A stretch of 64,000 nt of DNA from Porpolomopsis calyptriformis. Taxonomy: Eukaryota; Basidiomycota; Agaricomycetes; Agaricales; Hygrophoraceae. The notes under the pieces were generated by a model that did not search any database, had not been told where the DNA came from, and saw only the letters and a list, made by a program, of their open reading frames with translations. The DNA lies in NCBI GenBank assembly GCA_951640195.1, contig OX621171.1:930001-994000 (forward strand). The letters run 5' to 3'. Shown here one piece after another: positions 54,501 through 64,000 of the stretch; position 1 is the first letter of the stretch, and the number at the start of each line of letters is the position of its first letter. The translations under genes and the position numbers were made by a program.

Positions 54501-55931
54501 CTTATCTACATGACTCATCCATAGTCGTTACGACTCACATGTAGTCAGTATGACTCATACTTAGCTAGTATATAAAGCTAGCAGTAGATAGACTTAGGAT
54601 AAGTCTGTTTCTTTCGTTAATACCCCAATCAGTAGTCTTCCAACCCTTTAAAACCCTACACCTAGAGCCTGAAGTAAAACCTTGCGATCAACCCTAGACT
54701 GCCGTCTAACAACAGCGATGGGAATGAATACTCTTCAAAATCAACCAACTTGCTCAAAGTCATGGCCACTCAAAAAAATCCAAGAATGCTGATGAACTTC
54801 CTTTCACTTCACCTGAAACCCACTATCATATATCTATGTCTACAAAACAATATTGCAATATCAATACATGGATTGGTGACCAGTCTAATGATCCTGCATA
54901 TGAGGTGAGTCTCTGTTCGCAAATTTTGATTTTCTAGTTAAAGAATACCAGAATTTCATTCCACACCTCAAGGACCACATTCTTGGTCATTTTCTTCAAA
55001 ATCCTTATGACAGAGATGAAACAGAATTCACACCTGCACAGCACCGATCCATTCATTTTGTCAACAACCATATCTATCTCCACAAGGTCATCCGGTTCAA
55101 TTACACGATATACGATCTCCAGTGTGATCAAGACACTGTCAACCCACGAACTCACACAGACATTATGGTGCTCTCACATGAAGATGTAGAGTCAAACCCA
55201 CATCCATACTGGTATGCATGTGTGGTTGGCATTTTTCACCTCTTTATCCAATTCTTTGACACCTCCAATTTGCACCTTTCAAGACCTGAGAGAATTGATG
55301 TCTTACAAGTACATTGGTTTGGGTGGAACCTAGATATGAAGTTTGGGTGGGTAGAGAAGCAACTACATCAAATCAGATTCTTACCATCAAGCAATCCCGA
55401 CACCTTTGGTTTTCTCAACCCTGAACAAGTAATTCAGGGTTCTCATCTCATCCCACATTTTGCCCATGGTTGAACCTCCACACTTCTGGGTCCCTCAGAC
55501 ATCCGACAGCCAAGCGAAGGTGATGAAGATTGGATATACTTCTATGTGAATTGGTGAGCATTTACTAAACCTCTGCTGTAATTATTACTAACTTTTTACT
55601 GTTTCACAGCTTTGTTGATCGAGATATGTTCATGTGTTACCGAGGTGGTGGAGTCGGACACAAGTCAACTCAAGAGGCAACTCGCTGTGTCTACGAGGAC
55701 CATGATCATCTGGACAGCCAGGAAACGGATGATGTTCAACCTGGTGATGAGGGTATGTATGCTGATACACATGTAGACTCCAAGGACAACAATGATAATG
55801 AAGGGACTGGGAGTGAGATGGGTGAGAGCAATGAAGAATCAGATGAAGATTCTAATGAATCCAATGAAGATGATGATCCAGATGCTGAGCCACTGAATGA
55901 ATACGAGGGGGAGGGTTATGCTGAGTTATAG
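51504..55931 (+). pseudogene. Plavaka-type transposase (CACTA-like), with nested LTR
   Basis: Plus strand, several exons. Recognised pieces: ALEHRPWWSHLASSVHSLTQ (about 52068), DDFQKEDLKGFSAEWEAA (52240), STAHYHLSPFREFWKPSD (52497), LLWSDSTHLASFGNASLWPIY (about 52672), RGRPTSFSAHHIAYIPK, MYVPDLLHEFELSVWKATFTH (about 53488), YHQVPTFRRGTICRFNSNASG (53659), GKLKHRRVKRFYVTTNK (about 54268), then a solo LTR. The C-terminus follows: HIYLHKVIRFNYTIYDLQCDQ, NPHPYWYACVVGIFHLFIQFF, DTFGFLNPEQVIQGSHLIPHF then AHG-stop-TS (TGA about 55470), FMCYRGGGVGHKSTQEATR, and an acidic tail to 55931. These are the hallmarks of the basidiomycete Plavaka proteins. TIRs were not identified. Confidence 0.88.
54354..54711 (+). 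repeat. Solo LTR of the Gypsy-1 family inside the Plavaka gene
   Basis: 358 bp, TGTCAGAGATATATTTTTTC ... CCGTCTAACA. Flanking pentamers ATAGC (54349-54353) and ACAGC (54712-54716) match except for one transition. It interrupts coding sequence shortly after NKINFAKGIAKQ. Confidence 0.93.
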
Positions 55932-56690
55932 CCTAGCCTGACATTTTATTTTTGCAATGTTCTGGGAGCTTGATATGTATCTACATATAATTCATCTTAA
56001 GTCTTTCTCGTCCTTTCATTAGCGCAGAAATAATTTCAGCCACCTTGAAGGCTCACAAAATGTCTTGTAGACCCCATGTCAGTCAGATCCCAGTCTGGTA
56101 TTAATTTTTATACTGCCAACATTTCTGGTATCTGTCTGGTGAGTCTAGCAATTCTGGGAATATTATTACAATGATACTACACTTCTTATGTCCGAGATAC
56201 AATGTGCGCAAATTCTGGCCTGAGAGTCAGATAGAATGTGACAAAATCCTATTCAGAGTATAAAAGCACCACAAGGTTATGAAATGTTTTTCTCCTTTTG
56301 CTGATGCTACCACTGATATGAAAGAGGTTAATGGAACGAAAAGGACACAAGTGCATATGAATCAAGACGCACTTCGCAATGTCCTCTTCTTATACATGAT
56401 ACGATGCCCGCACTCTCTGCAACGTATTGGTTCCCTTGGCTTGATTTCGTTTTTTGCACCACAATCTTTTCGGTTATATCGATGATGTGAAATGACCAAC
56501 TTTACAAGGTGTTAATTCTTACCAGCGCAAATATACTCCATGTTATTCTTTGGCTGAGACGTGAACCCGGATCCTCCTCCACTTTCTCCTTGAGCTGTAA
56601 GACGTGGTTGCTGTTCATTCATGCTGGTGCAGACGTGGAGGTTGGAATGAGATGTGCAGTCTTGACCTCACGTGCATGACATTTTATTGT
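55932..56690. other. Downstream region of the Plavaka gene
   Basis: Only short frames; a 68-codon frame at 56279-56485 shows nothing familiar. It probably contains the unseen right end of the transposon. Confidence 0.35.
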
Positions 56691-56691
56691 A

Positions 56692-58046
56692 TCAATATTT
56701 CCTTACAATACCGTCGTCTGCTGCCATCCAAATATCACCTATTCCACTGACCCTAACAATGCACACACTATCACAATCCACACCTGTGAGCTTGGCCAGT
56801 ACTCTGGCACCTTCAGGTCGCACACCTGCCACGTACGAAAGTCCATCCTCGGTGGCTACCACCAATCCTATTTCACCATCAGTTTGTGTCGCAGATGCCC
56901 CAACAATCTTGGTTTCATTAGAAAATACAAGTCCTTCGATGCCGGCCCTGTTGCAATAAAACGATGTCAGCGGCGTAGACAGAGATCGTGTGTCAAACAC
57001 CGTTACAGTCCCATGGACACTACCCGTTGCGAGCATATTATCAGACGGCGAGTACGTGATCAAAGAAAGGCTCGCGGGGTGATCCCCCAGGACGGTCTTC
57101 CCAGAACATGATCTCCCTCCCCGCCCTCACGGACGCCAAGTGGCTCGCCTAGGGACATGCTCAAAACCGGTGTCGACTTGCCATTGCCTGCGCCAATCAC
57201 ACGAAGTTGCTGCCCGCCGCCGACATCCCACAGTCTGACGGTCCCGTTGGTGGATCCAGAGAGGACGTTTCGCCCACGGGAGATGATGGCTGTGGAAGTA
57301 ATACCGCGGCTGTGGCTGCGGAGGATCCGCACGGGTGAGATGCGAGTCGTAAACGGTGAGGTATCCGCCAGTGATGGCAGGGGTAAGGGTTTCGCTGGGA
57401 GGATCGCGAGAGAAAAGTCAGCACGTGCGAGGAGGGGAAAAATTGAAGGGAGGTGACGGAGCTGAGATGGGGTTTGGAGCACATTTAGATGAGGATGGAG
57501 CGATCTGGTGTAGAGGATACTGGGTAGATGTGGACTGTGCCATTGTGGAACCCTGTCGAGAATTGGGTGCCATCGGGCGAGATGTCAAAGGCTGTAATTA
57601 TAAAGCGATTTCAGTTCTTGCGAAAGGAAAAAAAAAAAAAGAACGGATGCACTCTTCGTGGATTGGATCGATCTGGATCTGCGTACTCCTGCACGGGGAG
57701 GAGGACGGTTGTGTTTGATATATCCAGAGTTGGACAAGCGATCGTGTATGTATCCTTTACATATTCTAAGTGTTATGGTTGGCTGGTAGTCCGACGAGTG
57801 GCTTACTTTGGCACCCCGAGGATAGATCTTCACGTTGCCATCAGCCTTTGGAATGAGGTTGACGATATCGCGGTGTGGCTCATCAAGTTGGACGTGAACA
57901 TTTGCGTGAACGGAAGGTTGAGAGTGCTTGTAACAAGACACCCAGAACGTGTCGAATGGGATAATACCCGAATTGACTTCTGAGAGGACGGTTTGAAACG
58001 TAGGCTGAATGGTTATGATTGGTAGCAAACGTCGGGTGGTGGACAT
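56692..58046 (-). pseudogene. WD40 protein resembling PAAF1/Rpn14 proteasome chaperone
   Basis: Minus strand, start MSTTRRLLPIITIQPTFQ (58046), first exon ending IYPRGAK at a GTAAGC donor (about 57815). Later: ITAFDISPDGTQFSTGFHNG, KPHLSSVTSLQFFPSSHVL, SHSRGITSTAIISRGRNVLSG then STNGTVRLWDVGGG, LITYSPSDNMLATGSVHGTV, DIWMAADDGIVRKY-stop. The WD repeats and the phrase order (SSVTSL.FFPSS, RGITSTAII.RGRNVLS) match Rpn14/PAAF1, which binds 19S proteasome ATPases during assembly. Frame breaks near 57490, 57420 and 57080 point to a pseudogene or assembly errors. It is divergent to the FunK1 gene 178 bp away. Confidence 0.65.
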
Positions 58047-58223
58047 CGTCAAGGCGTCAGGTAGAAGTGCACAGCACGACACGTTGCTGCTTAGGAGGAC
58101 GGTCACCGGTCTAGGAGTTTCCTTTTTTTTTGGTATCAGACGTCGTTCTATAAATAGCGATTACAGGTACCGGGCATTGCCACAGCAGTAGAGCCTTATA
58201 TACTGGGTACAAACTCGTGATGT

Positions 58224-60569
58224 ATGGTAGCACAGCCCAGCCTTGCCCCCATGTCCTCTAGTTCACCTACCGCACCTGTGCCTTCTGAATGCTCATTCCC
58301 TGGTTCTCGTGCCACCACACCAACGCCCAAGGGTTTACCCCTTCCTGAAGGTACACCCATCGCCAAGAAATCATCCGGGACCCTGCCTCACATGTCCATG
58401 CATTATGAAAGGGACAAAACAATGTGGCAGAATGGTTTTGAGATGGAAGGAAAGTTCCTTGGACCCATGCCATTCGAGCTCTTCTTGGGGGAGTTTCTGC
58501 CTCAAACGTCTGAGCCTCCCTTTTCGGGTGATACTCAGGAAAAGTTTAACCTTGTTGGACATCAGGCAACCGAAGTATTGATGTACCAGCCATTGGTAAG
58601 TCGTTCTGGCTCTCCAGCTATTACTCTGAGTCAATATATCCTTAGATCGACGCTTTGGAGGCTTTCTGTCCCTCATTGCAACTTGTGGATACGCACGCAC
58701 ACCCAGATCAGACCTCCAGAATCCATCCACTCAAACCAGACCTCGCTGCATATAGCAGGGATTGCGGCAGGATGCAAGTCACCGATTTCTCACGGATGGA
58801 GGTGCACTTCGAGGTTAAATACTCCGAAAATGACGACCCATTTCGAGACCATCTGGATCACAAGTTTGAAAACGATAGCGATCAAAGCAAGGATACCAAA
58901 GGTCAAATCACTGCCTACGCCATCGCGCACCTCGCCAGTCAGTTCCGCACATTTATCTTCTCGGCTCTCATCTTCAGGAGCCACGCTAGGCTTCTGCGCT
59001 GGGACCGATCAGGGGCAGTGGTTACCGAAAAATTTCAGTTGAAGAGGCTGGCAGAATTTTTGTGGCGATACGAACATGCCTCGACTGAATCGCGCGGTGT
59101 CGACACAACAGTCACGTCGCCCTTGCCAGAAAACGCGTCACTGGCCAGATATCATCTCGCCCTTTCAGAAGACGCACCTCTGGTGCAGTTTTCACTGTCT
59201 GTCAACTCAAATGACGGCCCGCCGGTGTGCTACATTGGATCCAAACCATCACCCAAAAGCGACTCCTCACTTACAGGACGTGCTACCCACTCGTTTATTG
59301 TCTTCGATCTCCGGAATGAAAAAGTTGTCTTTTTGAAGGATACGTGGCGAATCGACCTTCCTGGGGTGGTGAAGGAGGATGTAATCTACAAGGAACTTCA
59401 CTCGGCCAATGTCCCACACATTGCTCCATTGCAACTGGGAGTTGACATCCAGGGTCAGCGAACGCGTACGCATGAATTTATGCACGCTAAATGGGCTCGA
59501 CCTATCCCCAAGGCTCTGAGGCCTCACTAGCACTACCAGATAATTCTCGGCATGGTTGGCCATAGTCTAGCATCCTTCTGTTCAACGTGGGAGCTTGTTC
59601 GGGCCCTAAGAGATGCTCTAAAAGGTATGCCCGTGAACACATCATTCAGGTGCTATCTCATAAGCCTATCAGTGCACAAACATGCTTACAAAGATGCCCG
59701 TATTCTCCATCGCGACATTAGTTTCGGCAACATCTTGATTATCAAGAATGGGGAAGGCTTGCTAATAGATTGGGACCTGTGCAAACATAGAAAAGACCTC
59801 GACAAGCCAGCTAGGCAGAGTGAACGCACAGTGAGTTGCCTTCATGGAGCTACTATTGCTTGTCTGTACTTAATCGAGTTTCTTGCAGGGTACTTGGCAG
59901 TTTATGGCAGCCAGGTTGTTGAAAAGCAGAATAAATGATGAACCAGTGTTTCACACTCTGGCCAACGATCTTGAATCATTTGTGCATGTCTTGACCTGGG
60001 TAGTATTGCGGTTTACATCTCATGCATTGAGCTCAACGGATCTAGCCCAATGGTTGATGCAAATGTTCGACGATTCTTATAGGGACAATCAGGGAAATGA
60101 TCTGGGTGGTCACATTAAGGAGCTAGTCCTTGTATCAGATTGGGTGGCACAACCTGCCAAATTCGCCAATTCGAGGCTCGCCACGTTGTTGGGTAACCTG
60201 ATGGCAACGTGCGCCATCCGCTACCAAAGCTCTCCATCTAAAGTCGAACTCACCGAGCTTGACACCTTGCTAAAGAAATACCCTGAAACGAAGGAATTCA
60301 GTATTGTTCGTAACTCAATGGCAGTGAAGCACATGGAGGGAACAGCTGCGATGCAGTCATCGGACTGGATGCTAGAGACGTTGAACAAATCTTTGGATGA
60401 CCGCGAGTTATGGCCACCAGACGATGGCACAAAGGCGAATCCGTTGATGCACGATAGCCCTCCCAATTGGAAGCGCAAAACAGACGTTGATACTGAGACC
60501 GCCTTGCTGACGTCAACGAGGCCGAAAAAGCGTGCACCACCAGAGGAGCCAGATCAACAAAGTGAATGA
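58224..60569 (+). pseudogene. FunK1-family protein kinase
   Basis: Fungal-specific serine/threonine kinase-like family expanded in Agaricomycetes; role mostly unknown. ATG 58224 (MVAQPSLAPMSSSSPTA) or 58251. Introns at 58596-58645, about 59623-59670 and about 59830-59889 splice in frame. Landmarks: KFNLVGHQATEVLMYQPL, EVKYSENDDPFRDH, FRTFIFSALIFRSHARLLRWD, AEFLWRYEHAS, ATHSFIVFDLRNEKVVFLKD, the catalytic loop ARILHRDISFGNILI (about 59697), DWDLCKH in place of DFG (59770), GTWQFMAARLL, NDLESFVHVLTWVVLRFT, and a basic end PKKRAPPEEPDQQSE-stop. A single TAG at 59528-59530 (ALRPH-stop-HYQII) is the only break I see, probably from CAG. Confidence 0.9.
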
Positions 60570-60873
60570 CCAGCCAAATAGACCTTTTGAACTCAAAGGT
60601 ACCATTTCGAGCTAACAAATCATAAACCAGCATTTGACGTAGATGAAATACCTGCTCCCCCCTTAATTTAGTGGACAAACTTGGCATTAACCTGATGATG
60701 AGAGCGTCCTTTGAACCTAACCTACGGCAGCACCAGAGTCATTCTCGCTGTCTAGCTTGCTTGCTCGCCACACACATTTCTTTGGGGCGAGATTCATGGC
60801 ACGACGGCCAAGAAATCCAAAGACGGCTCAAAAGCCACCACCAGAACGACACAGGTATTCTCCAAGACCAACT
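60570..60873. other. Spacer between FunK1 and CACTA-B
   Basis: About 300 bp without a supported feature. Confidence 0.4.
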
Positions 60874-63800
60874 CACTATGGGTAGTAAAATCAATGATAA
60901 GTAGTGATTTGATCACTGTCGCACTGGAAAGTAGTGACCAAGTCATTGTACCTGGCACTCACGAGTTGTCAGTGACGCACTGCTTTGCAGTGACTTGGTT
61001 AATTTATCACTGAAAAGAATTGATATCTTACGGGTTACTTAAATTCAGTGACTGCATTCTTTTGGGTCACTTTGTTTCAGTGACCAACTCACTGAATCTT
61101 TTGCGCGCATGGGTGTTTACAAATGACGATTGAATTCAATCTATATCTGAGAAGTCCGAGTCTAAACTCAAAGCATCATCATCGACAAATGTACCCCTCG
61201 CAAGTCCTGCATTCCGGTCAATAATACCCCATCAACCTTGGCTTTGCACACGGCCCATGGCTCCACGAATATTCTTGATATCAGTGATGATGGGGTGCAG
61301 TTTGTGTGTGAAGTGCATAACCATCCAAGCGGCATTCTCACCTTCTGTTCTCCAAGGTATAATGAGTGCAAGGATTTGCAGCTTACCCCGAAGATCACCC
61401 TACACACTCTCGTTCCCTAAGTCACACACCAGAATTTGTTCCAGAACTCCATAGTTGATTGTATTTACATCTTCACTGTGATTTCTGATAAAGGTGACTT
61501 TGTACTATATGACATTGTCTATTAGGTATGAATTGATCAATAGATATTTACGCACCCAAATATATGAATTATTCTAATAAGATTTACCATTCCTTGAGAG
61601 CTTCTGAGCCAGAATCCTGCCCTGATTGAGTCCCCCCCATAGCAAATACACATCCTACCCCACATCGGCATGACATCTGGTAAATGTGCTGCAATAGCAT
61701 CTTGACAGCACCTGAGCAATGCCGTGAAGTATTTGATGATTCTTCCATGCAGATTGTCATTGGGGTGGTAGTTCTTGATGCATGGGCTTCGAAAAACATG
61801 ATCTGGATCTTTGGGTGGAGTTAGCGTTGTCTGAAGAGTGAAATTGAGATGAACATGTGAGATAAACTGATTCGCCTTGTCTCAACTTGTCTGATTATCA
61901 ATCTTCAAAACTTGAGAGTTCTTCATGAAGATCATATTTCACTGCTAGTTGTCCAAGGTATGCCATATATAGCACCCGCTTATCCAGGTTTGCTGACAGA
62001 TTGCTTTGAGAGTGGAGGCCCTTTTGTAGAATGCCGCAAAATCATTCTGTGGGAAAGGTCCATGTTGACCATGAAGGGCCAGCCGCACGGATATCATTTG
62101 GAATGTGTAGGAGTCCATGTATCGTGAGGACACAGGCTGAGAGGCAATCTTCTTGATATTGGTAGTAGTACCTGTCTACATTTTAAATATACGTACTAGG
62201 AAGAATAGGGTAACATACATACTCTTCATATAATTCAACCCAGTTGATGACATCCCTCTCCATCTCATCGATCTCTTCTGATGTGAGTTCAAACTGGAGG
62301 GTTGTCTTCATGATCTCGACGAGTAGACACAAGTGATCATAGTACTTGTTGTTTTGAAAGCGCCCCTTCAAAACAATTGGGGCAACATACATGAACCAGA
62401 ATGCCCAGGCCTCAGCTGTGTAGTGACCTGAGTCCTTGTGGATGTTACCCAGGATGCGTACATACGAGGATGGGATCTCTACAATGGCATTAGCAGTTTC
62501 CTCACTGATTTGTGACCATGTTTTTTCAGGGATCAGGTAACATTCTTTACCAACATTGAGTCCTTTGTACATGCCTGTCCAGTGTTTCTTGAGATTGGGG
62601 ATTACATTTTCGCAGAATAGATGTATCCATTCCCATGGGAATGATGCTGCATAGTCAATCGATGACACACATTGCAAGATGGGGTGATGTCAGATTCCAT
62701 AGTATTTTCCAATGGCCGCCTGATGATTTTTGGTAGCACCAGATTCCCATCTCTTGAGGGATGAGACATGGTGGTTGTGGGTGTGCAATGGGAGTGCACA
62801 CGGGTCAATAGATGGTTGAGTTTGGTGATCGACAGCAGGGGTGGTAAGAGGGACATAATAAATCTTGCCTTCACCTGTAATATTCCGTACACCTTTAATA
62901 GTACAGGAGCAGCATGGGCAATATGCATTGTGCCCTCTCAAACCTAACATCTTCTCAATTGCTACGATGTCGCCATGTTCAAGAATGGTGTACGAATGTA
63001 GCGAGAATAGGCTTTGAGTGCTGGCATCAAATGTTCGAACACCTAAAGCCAGCAGTGCGCATTCGTCTTCAAAAGGTGCCAGGAATGATGCAAGATCTTT
63101 TGGTTTGTAGATAAGGCCCAAGCAGAGGAGATTCATGTAGTGATTGCGAATCTCAGGTGGGAGGTTGTAGTTGACAAGAAGGATGGGCATCGCAGAGGGA
63201 CTATTCCTTCACTGTTTGAATATAAGGTAACCATCAAGTGAAAGGGCAAGCGCGATGTCATGTTTGCCTGAAAAAAATTTATAAGGATGTTCTACACCAT
63301 CAACCACAACCTGGCACTTCAGGAGCTGATGGTAGTGGGTACTGTCGAAAACATCACCAATTTGATTGGGTTGGTGTGGATACGTATGTCGATATAAGAG
63401 TTTGTCGATTATGTGTTTGCTTTGGAAGAAACACTGCAGCCGAGGGATGACTGGAATATATGAAAATACTTGTCGTGGTTTGCGGTTGGAGGTGTACCGA
63501 CTAGTATGACAGAATGGACAATCCTCTCATAGCTCGTACTTTCTAGTGTAAGCGATGCAAAAGTTCCTGCAGCAATCGATCCTAATTGGTTCTATACCAG
63601 CAAGAATGGCAATTCGATGGATCATTACCCACTCCGAATTGATGGGACACTTGCACTGGAAAGTATGGCAAACTTGATTGAAGGTATGCTGAGGCATGTT
63701 GCTGAACATCTTGAGTTTAAAGGCCCAGATGTTGTCTCGGTCTTAATCACTAATGATATTGTTTCCTACAAAATATAGTTCATATGGATGTTTAATCATG

Positions 63801-64000
63801 AATGAAGTGTGACTCACTGACATTCCACAAGTTAGTCTCATGTGCAGGACCCAACATATCCCTCAACACCTCGTGCATCTCCTCAAGCATGTGTTGGTTC
63901 ACATTGAGTTCCCCGGTCTCAGAATTTATCTCGTCCTCGAAATCGCTGGTCTTTGGGGACAGGTAAGCCTCGCTCTCATTGGATATATCTTCCTCTATGT
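60874..64000. mobile_element. CACTA-B: CACTA/EnSpm (Tnp2) element, one end in window
   Basis: Starts with CACTATGGGTAGTAAAATCA at 60874, followed by subterminal repeats (GTAGTGATTTGATCACTG, AGTGACTTGGTTAATTTATC) to about 61090, then a minus-strand Tnp2 transposase that runs past the window edge. The end is homologous to the fragment at 31948, and the transposase to that of CACTA-A. The other TIR lies outside, so the target duplication cannot be checked. Confidence 0.88.
61540..64000 (-). pseudogene. CACTA-B transposase (Tnp2 / Transposase_21), partial
   Basis: Minus strand, N-terminal part beyond 64000. In order: FSNMPQHTFNQVCHTFQCKC, IDCCRNFCIAYTRKYEL-stop, VFDSTHYHQLLKCQVVVDG, PSAMPILLVNYNLPPEIRNHY, LAPFEDECALLALGVRTFD, ILEHGDIVAIEKMLGLRGHN, CPCCSCTIKGVRNITG, KYYGI-stop-HHPILQC (about 62696), WEWIHLFCENVIPNLKKHW, YTAEAWAFWFMYVAPI, CLLVEIMKTTLQFELTSEE, DVMPMWGRMCICYGGD. 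Stops at the first, third and later positions are TGA. Unlike CACTA-A the region after MYVAPI is colinear. Confidence 0.85.

Overview
The window is a stretch of a basidiomycete genome, most likely an Agaricomycete. The evidence is short GT-AG introns (about 45-65 bp), a FunK1 fungal kinase, a group III hybrid histidine kinase with HAMP repeats, a DUF6698-type gene, Plavaka-type and CACTA/Tnp2-type DNA transposons, and Ty3/Gypsy chromoviruses. More than half of it is transposable elements, many nested, and nearly every host gene is damaged. No gene assignment comes from a database search; all rest on motif recognition by eye.

Layout. 1-240: tail of a TPR-repeat pseudogene. 704-7721: a complete Gypsy chromovirus (Gypsy-1) with identical 359-bp LTRs and target duplication GACGA. 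9501-12844: an old Copia element with 104-bp LTRs and duplication ACACA. 13.63-13.94 kb: a 20-21 bp minisatellite. 15.05-19.16 kb (minus): a decayed Nik1-type hybrid histidine kinase whose 5' side is joined to a ubiquitin gene fragment in which a 12-14 codon segment has been amplified about nine times. 19.8-20.3 kb: a small four-exon gene that still reads open. 20.6-22.9 kb: an N-terminal helicase fragment joined in frame to the C-terminal half of a chitin synthase. 23.15-31.53 kb: a class I histone deacetylase split inside a coding exon by a 6.79-kb CACTA element (CACTA-A, perfect 35-bp TIRs, ACGA duplication). 31.95-32.2 kb: a CACTA end fragment. 32.3-37.1 kb: a decayed third Gypsy family (Gypsy-2) with a solo LTR of Gypsy-1 nested in its gag. 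37.7-41.8 kb: pieces of other retroelements. 43.36-50.19 kb: a second complete chromovirus (Gypsy-3, 389-bp LTRs, duplication GCACC) inserted into a DUF6698-like gene. 51.5-55.9 kb: a Plavaka-type transposase with another Gypsy-1 solo LTR inside. 56.7-58.05 kb (minus): a PAAF1/Rpn14-like WD40 gene. 58.2-60.6 kb: a FunK1 kinase. From 60,874 to the end: one end of a second CACTA element (CACTA-B).

How the parts relate. The Gypsy families share a layout: LTR, gag, a -1 frameshift at the gag stop, and pol. Gypsy-1 and Gypsy-3 also keep an integrase with a C-terminal chromodomain and a further ORF between pol and the 3' LTR. The segment just after the 5' LTR is complementary to an LTR stretch about 31-34 bp downstream of a TATA box, which is the geometry of Tf1/sushi-type self-priming; the Copia element instead has a half-tRNA(iMet) primer site. 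Decay is mostly C-to-T at CpG: all Gypsy-3 pol stops are TGA where the related copy usually has arginine, and LTR differences are transitions. This suggests cytosine methylation or a RIP-like process.

The most unusual items are the ubiquitin-derived minisatellite fused to the kinase, the clean CACTA insertion in the deacetylase, the in-frame helicase/chitin synthase chimera, and the self-priming chromoviruses carrying a downstream ORF of unknown function.
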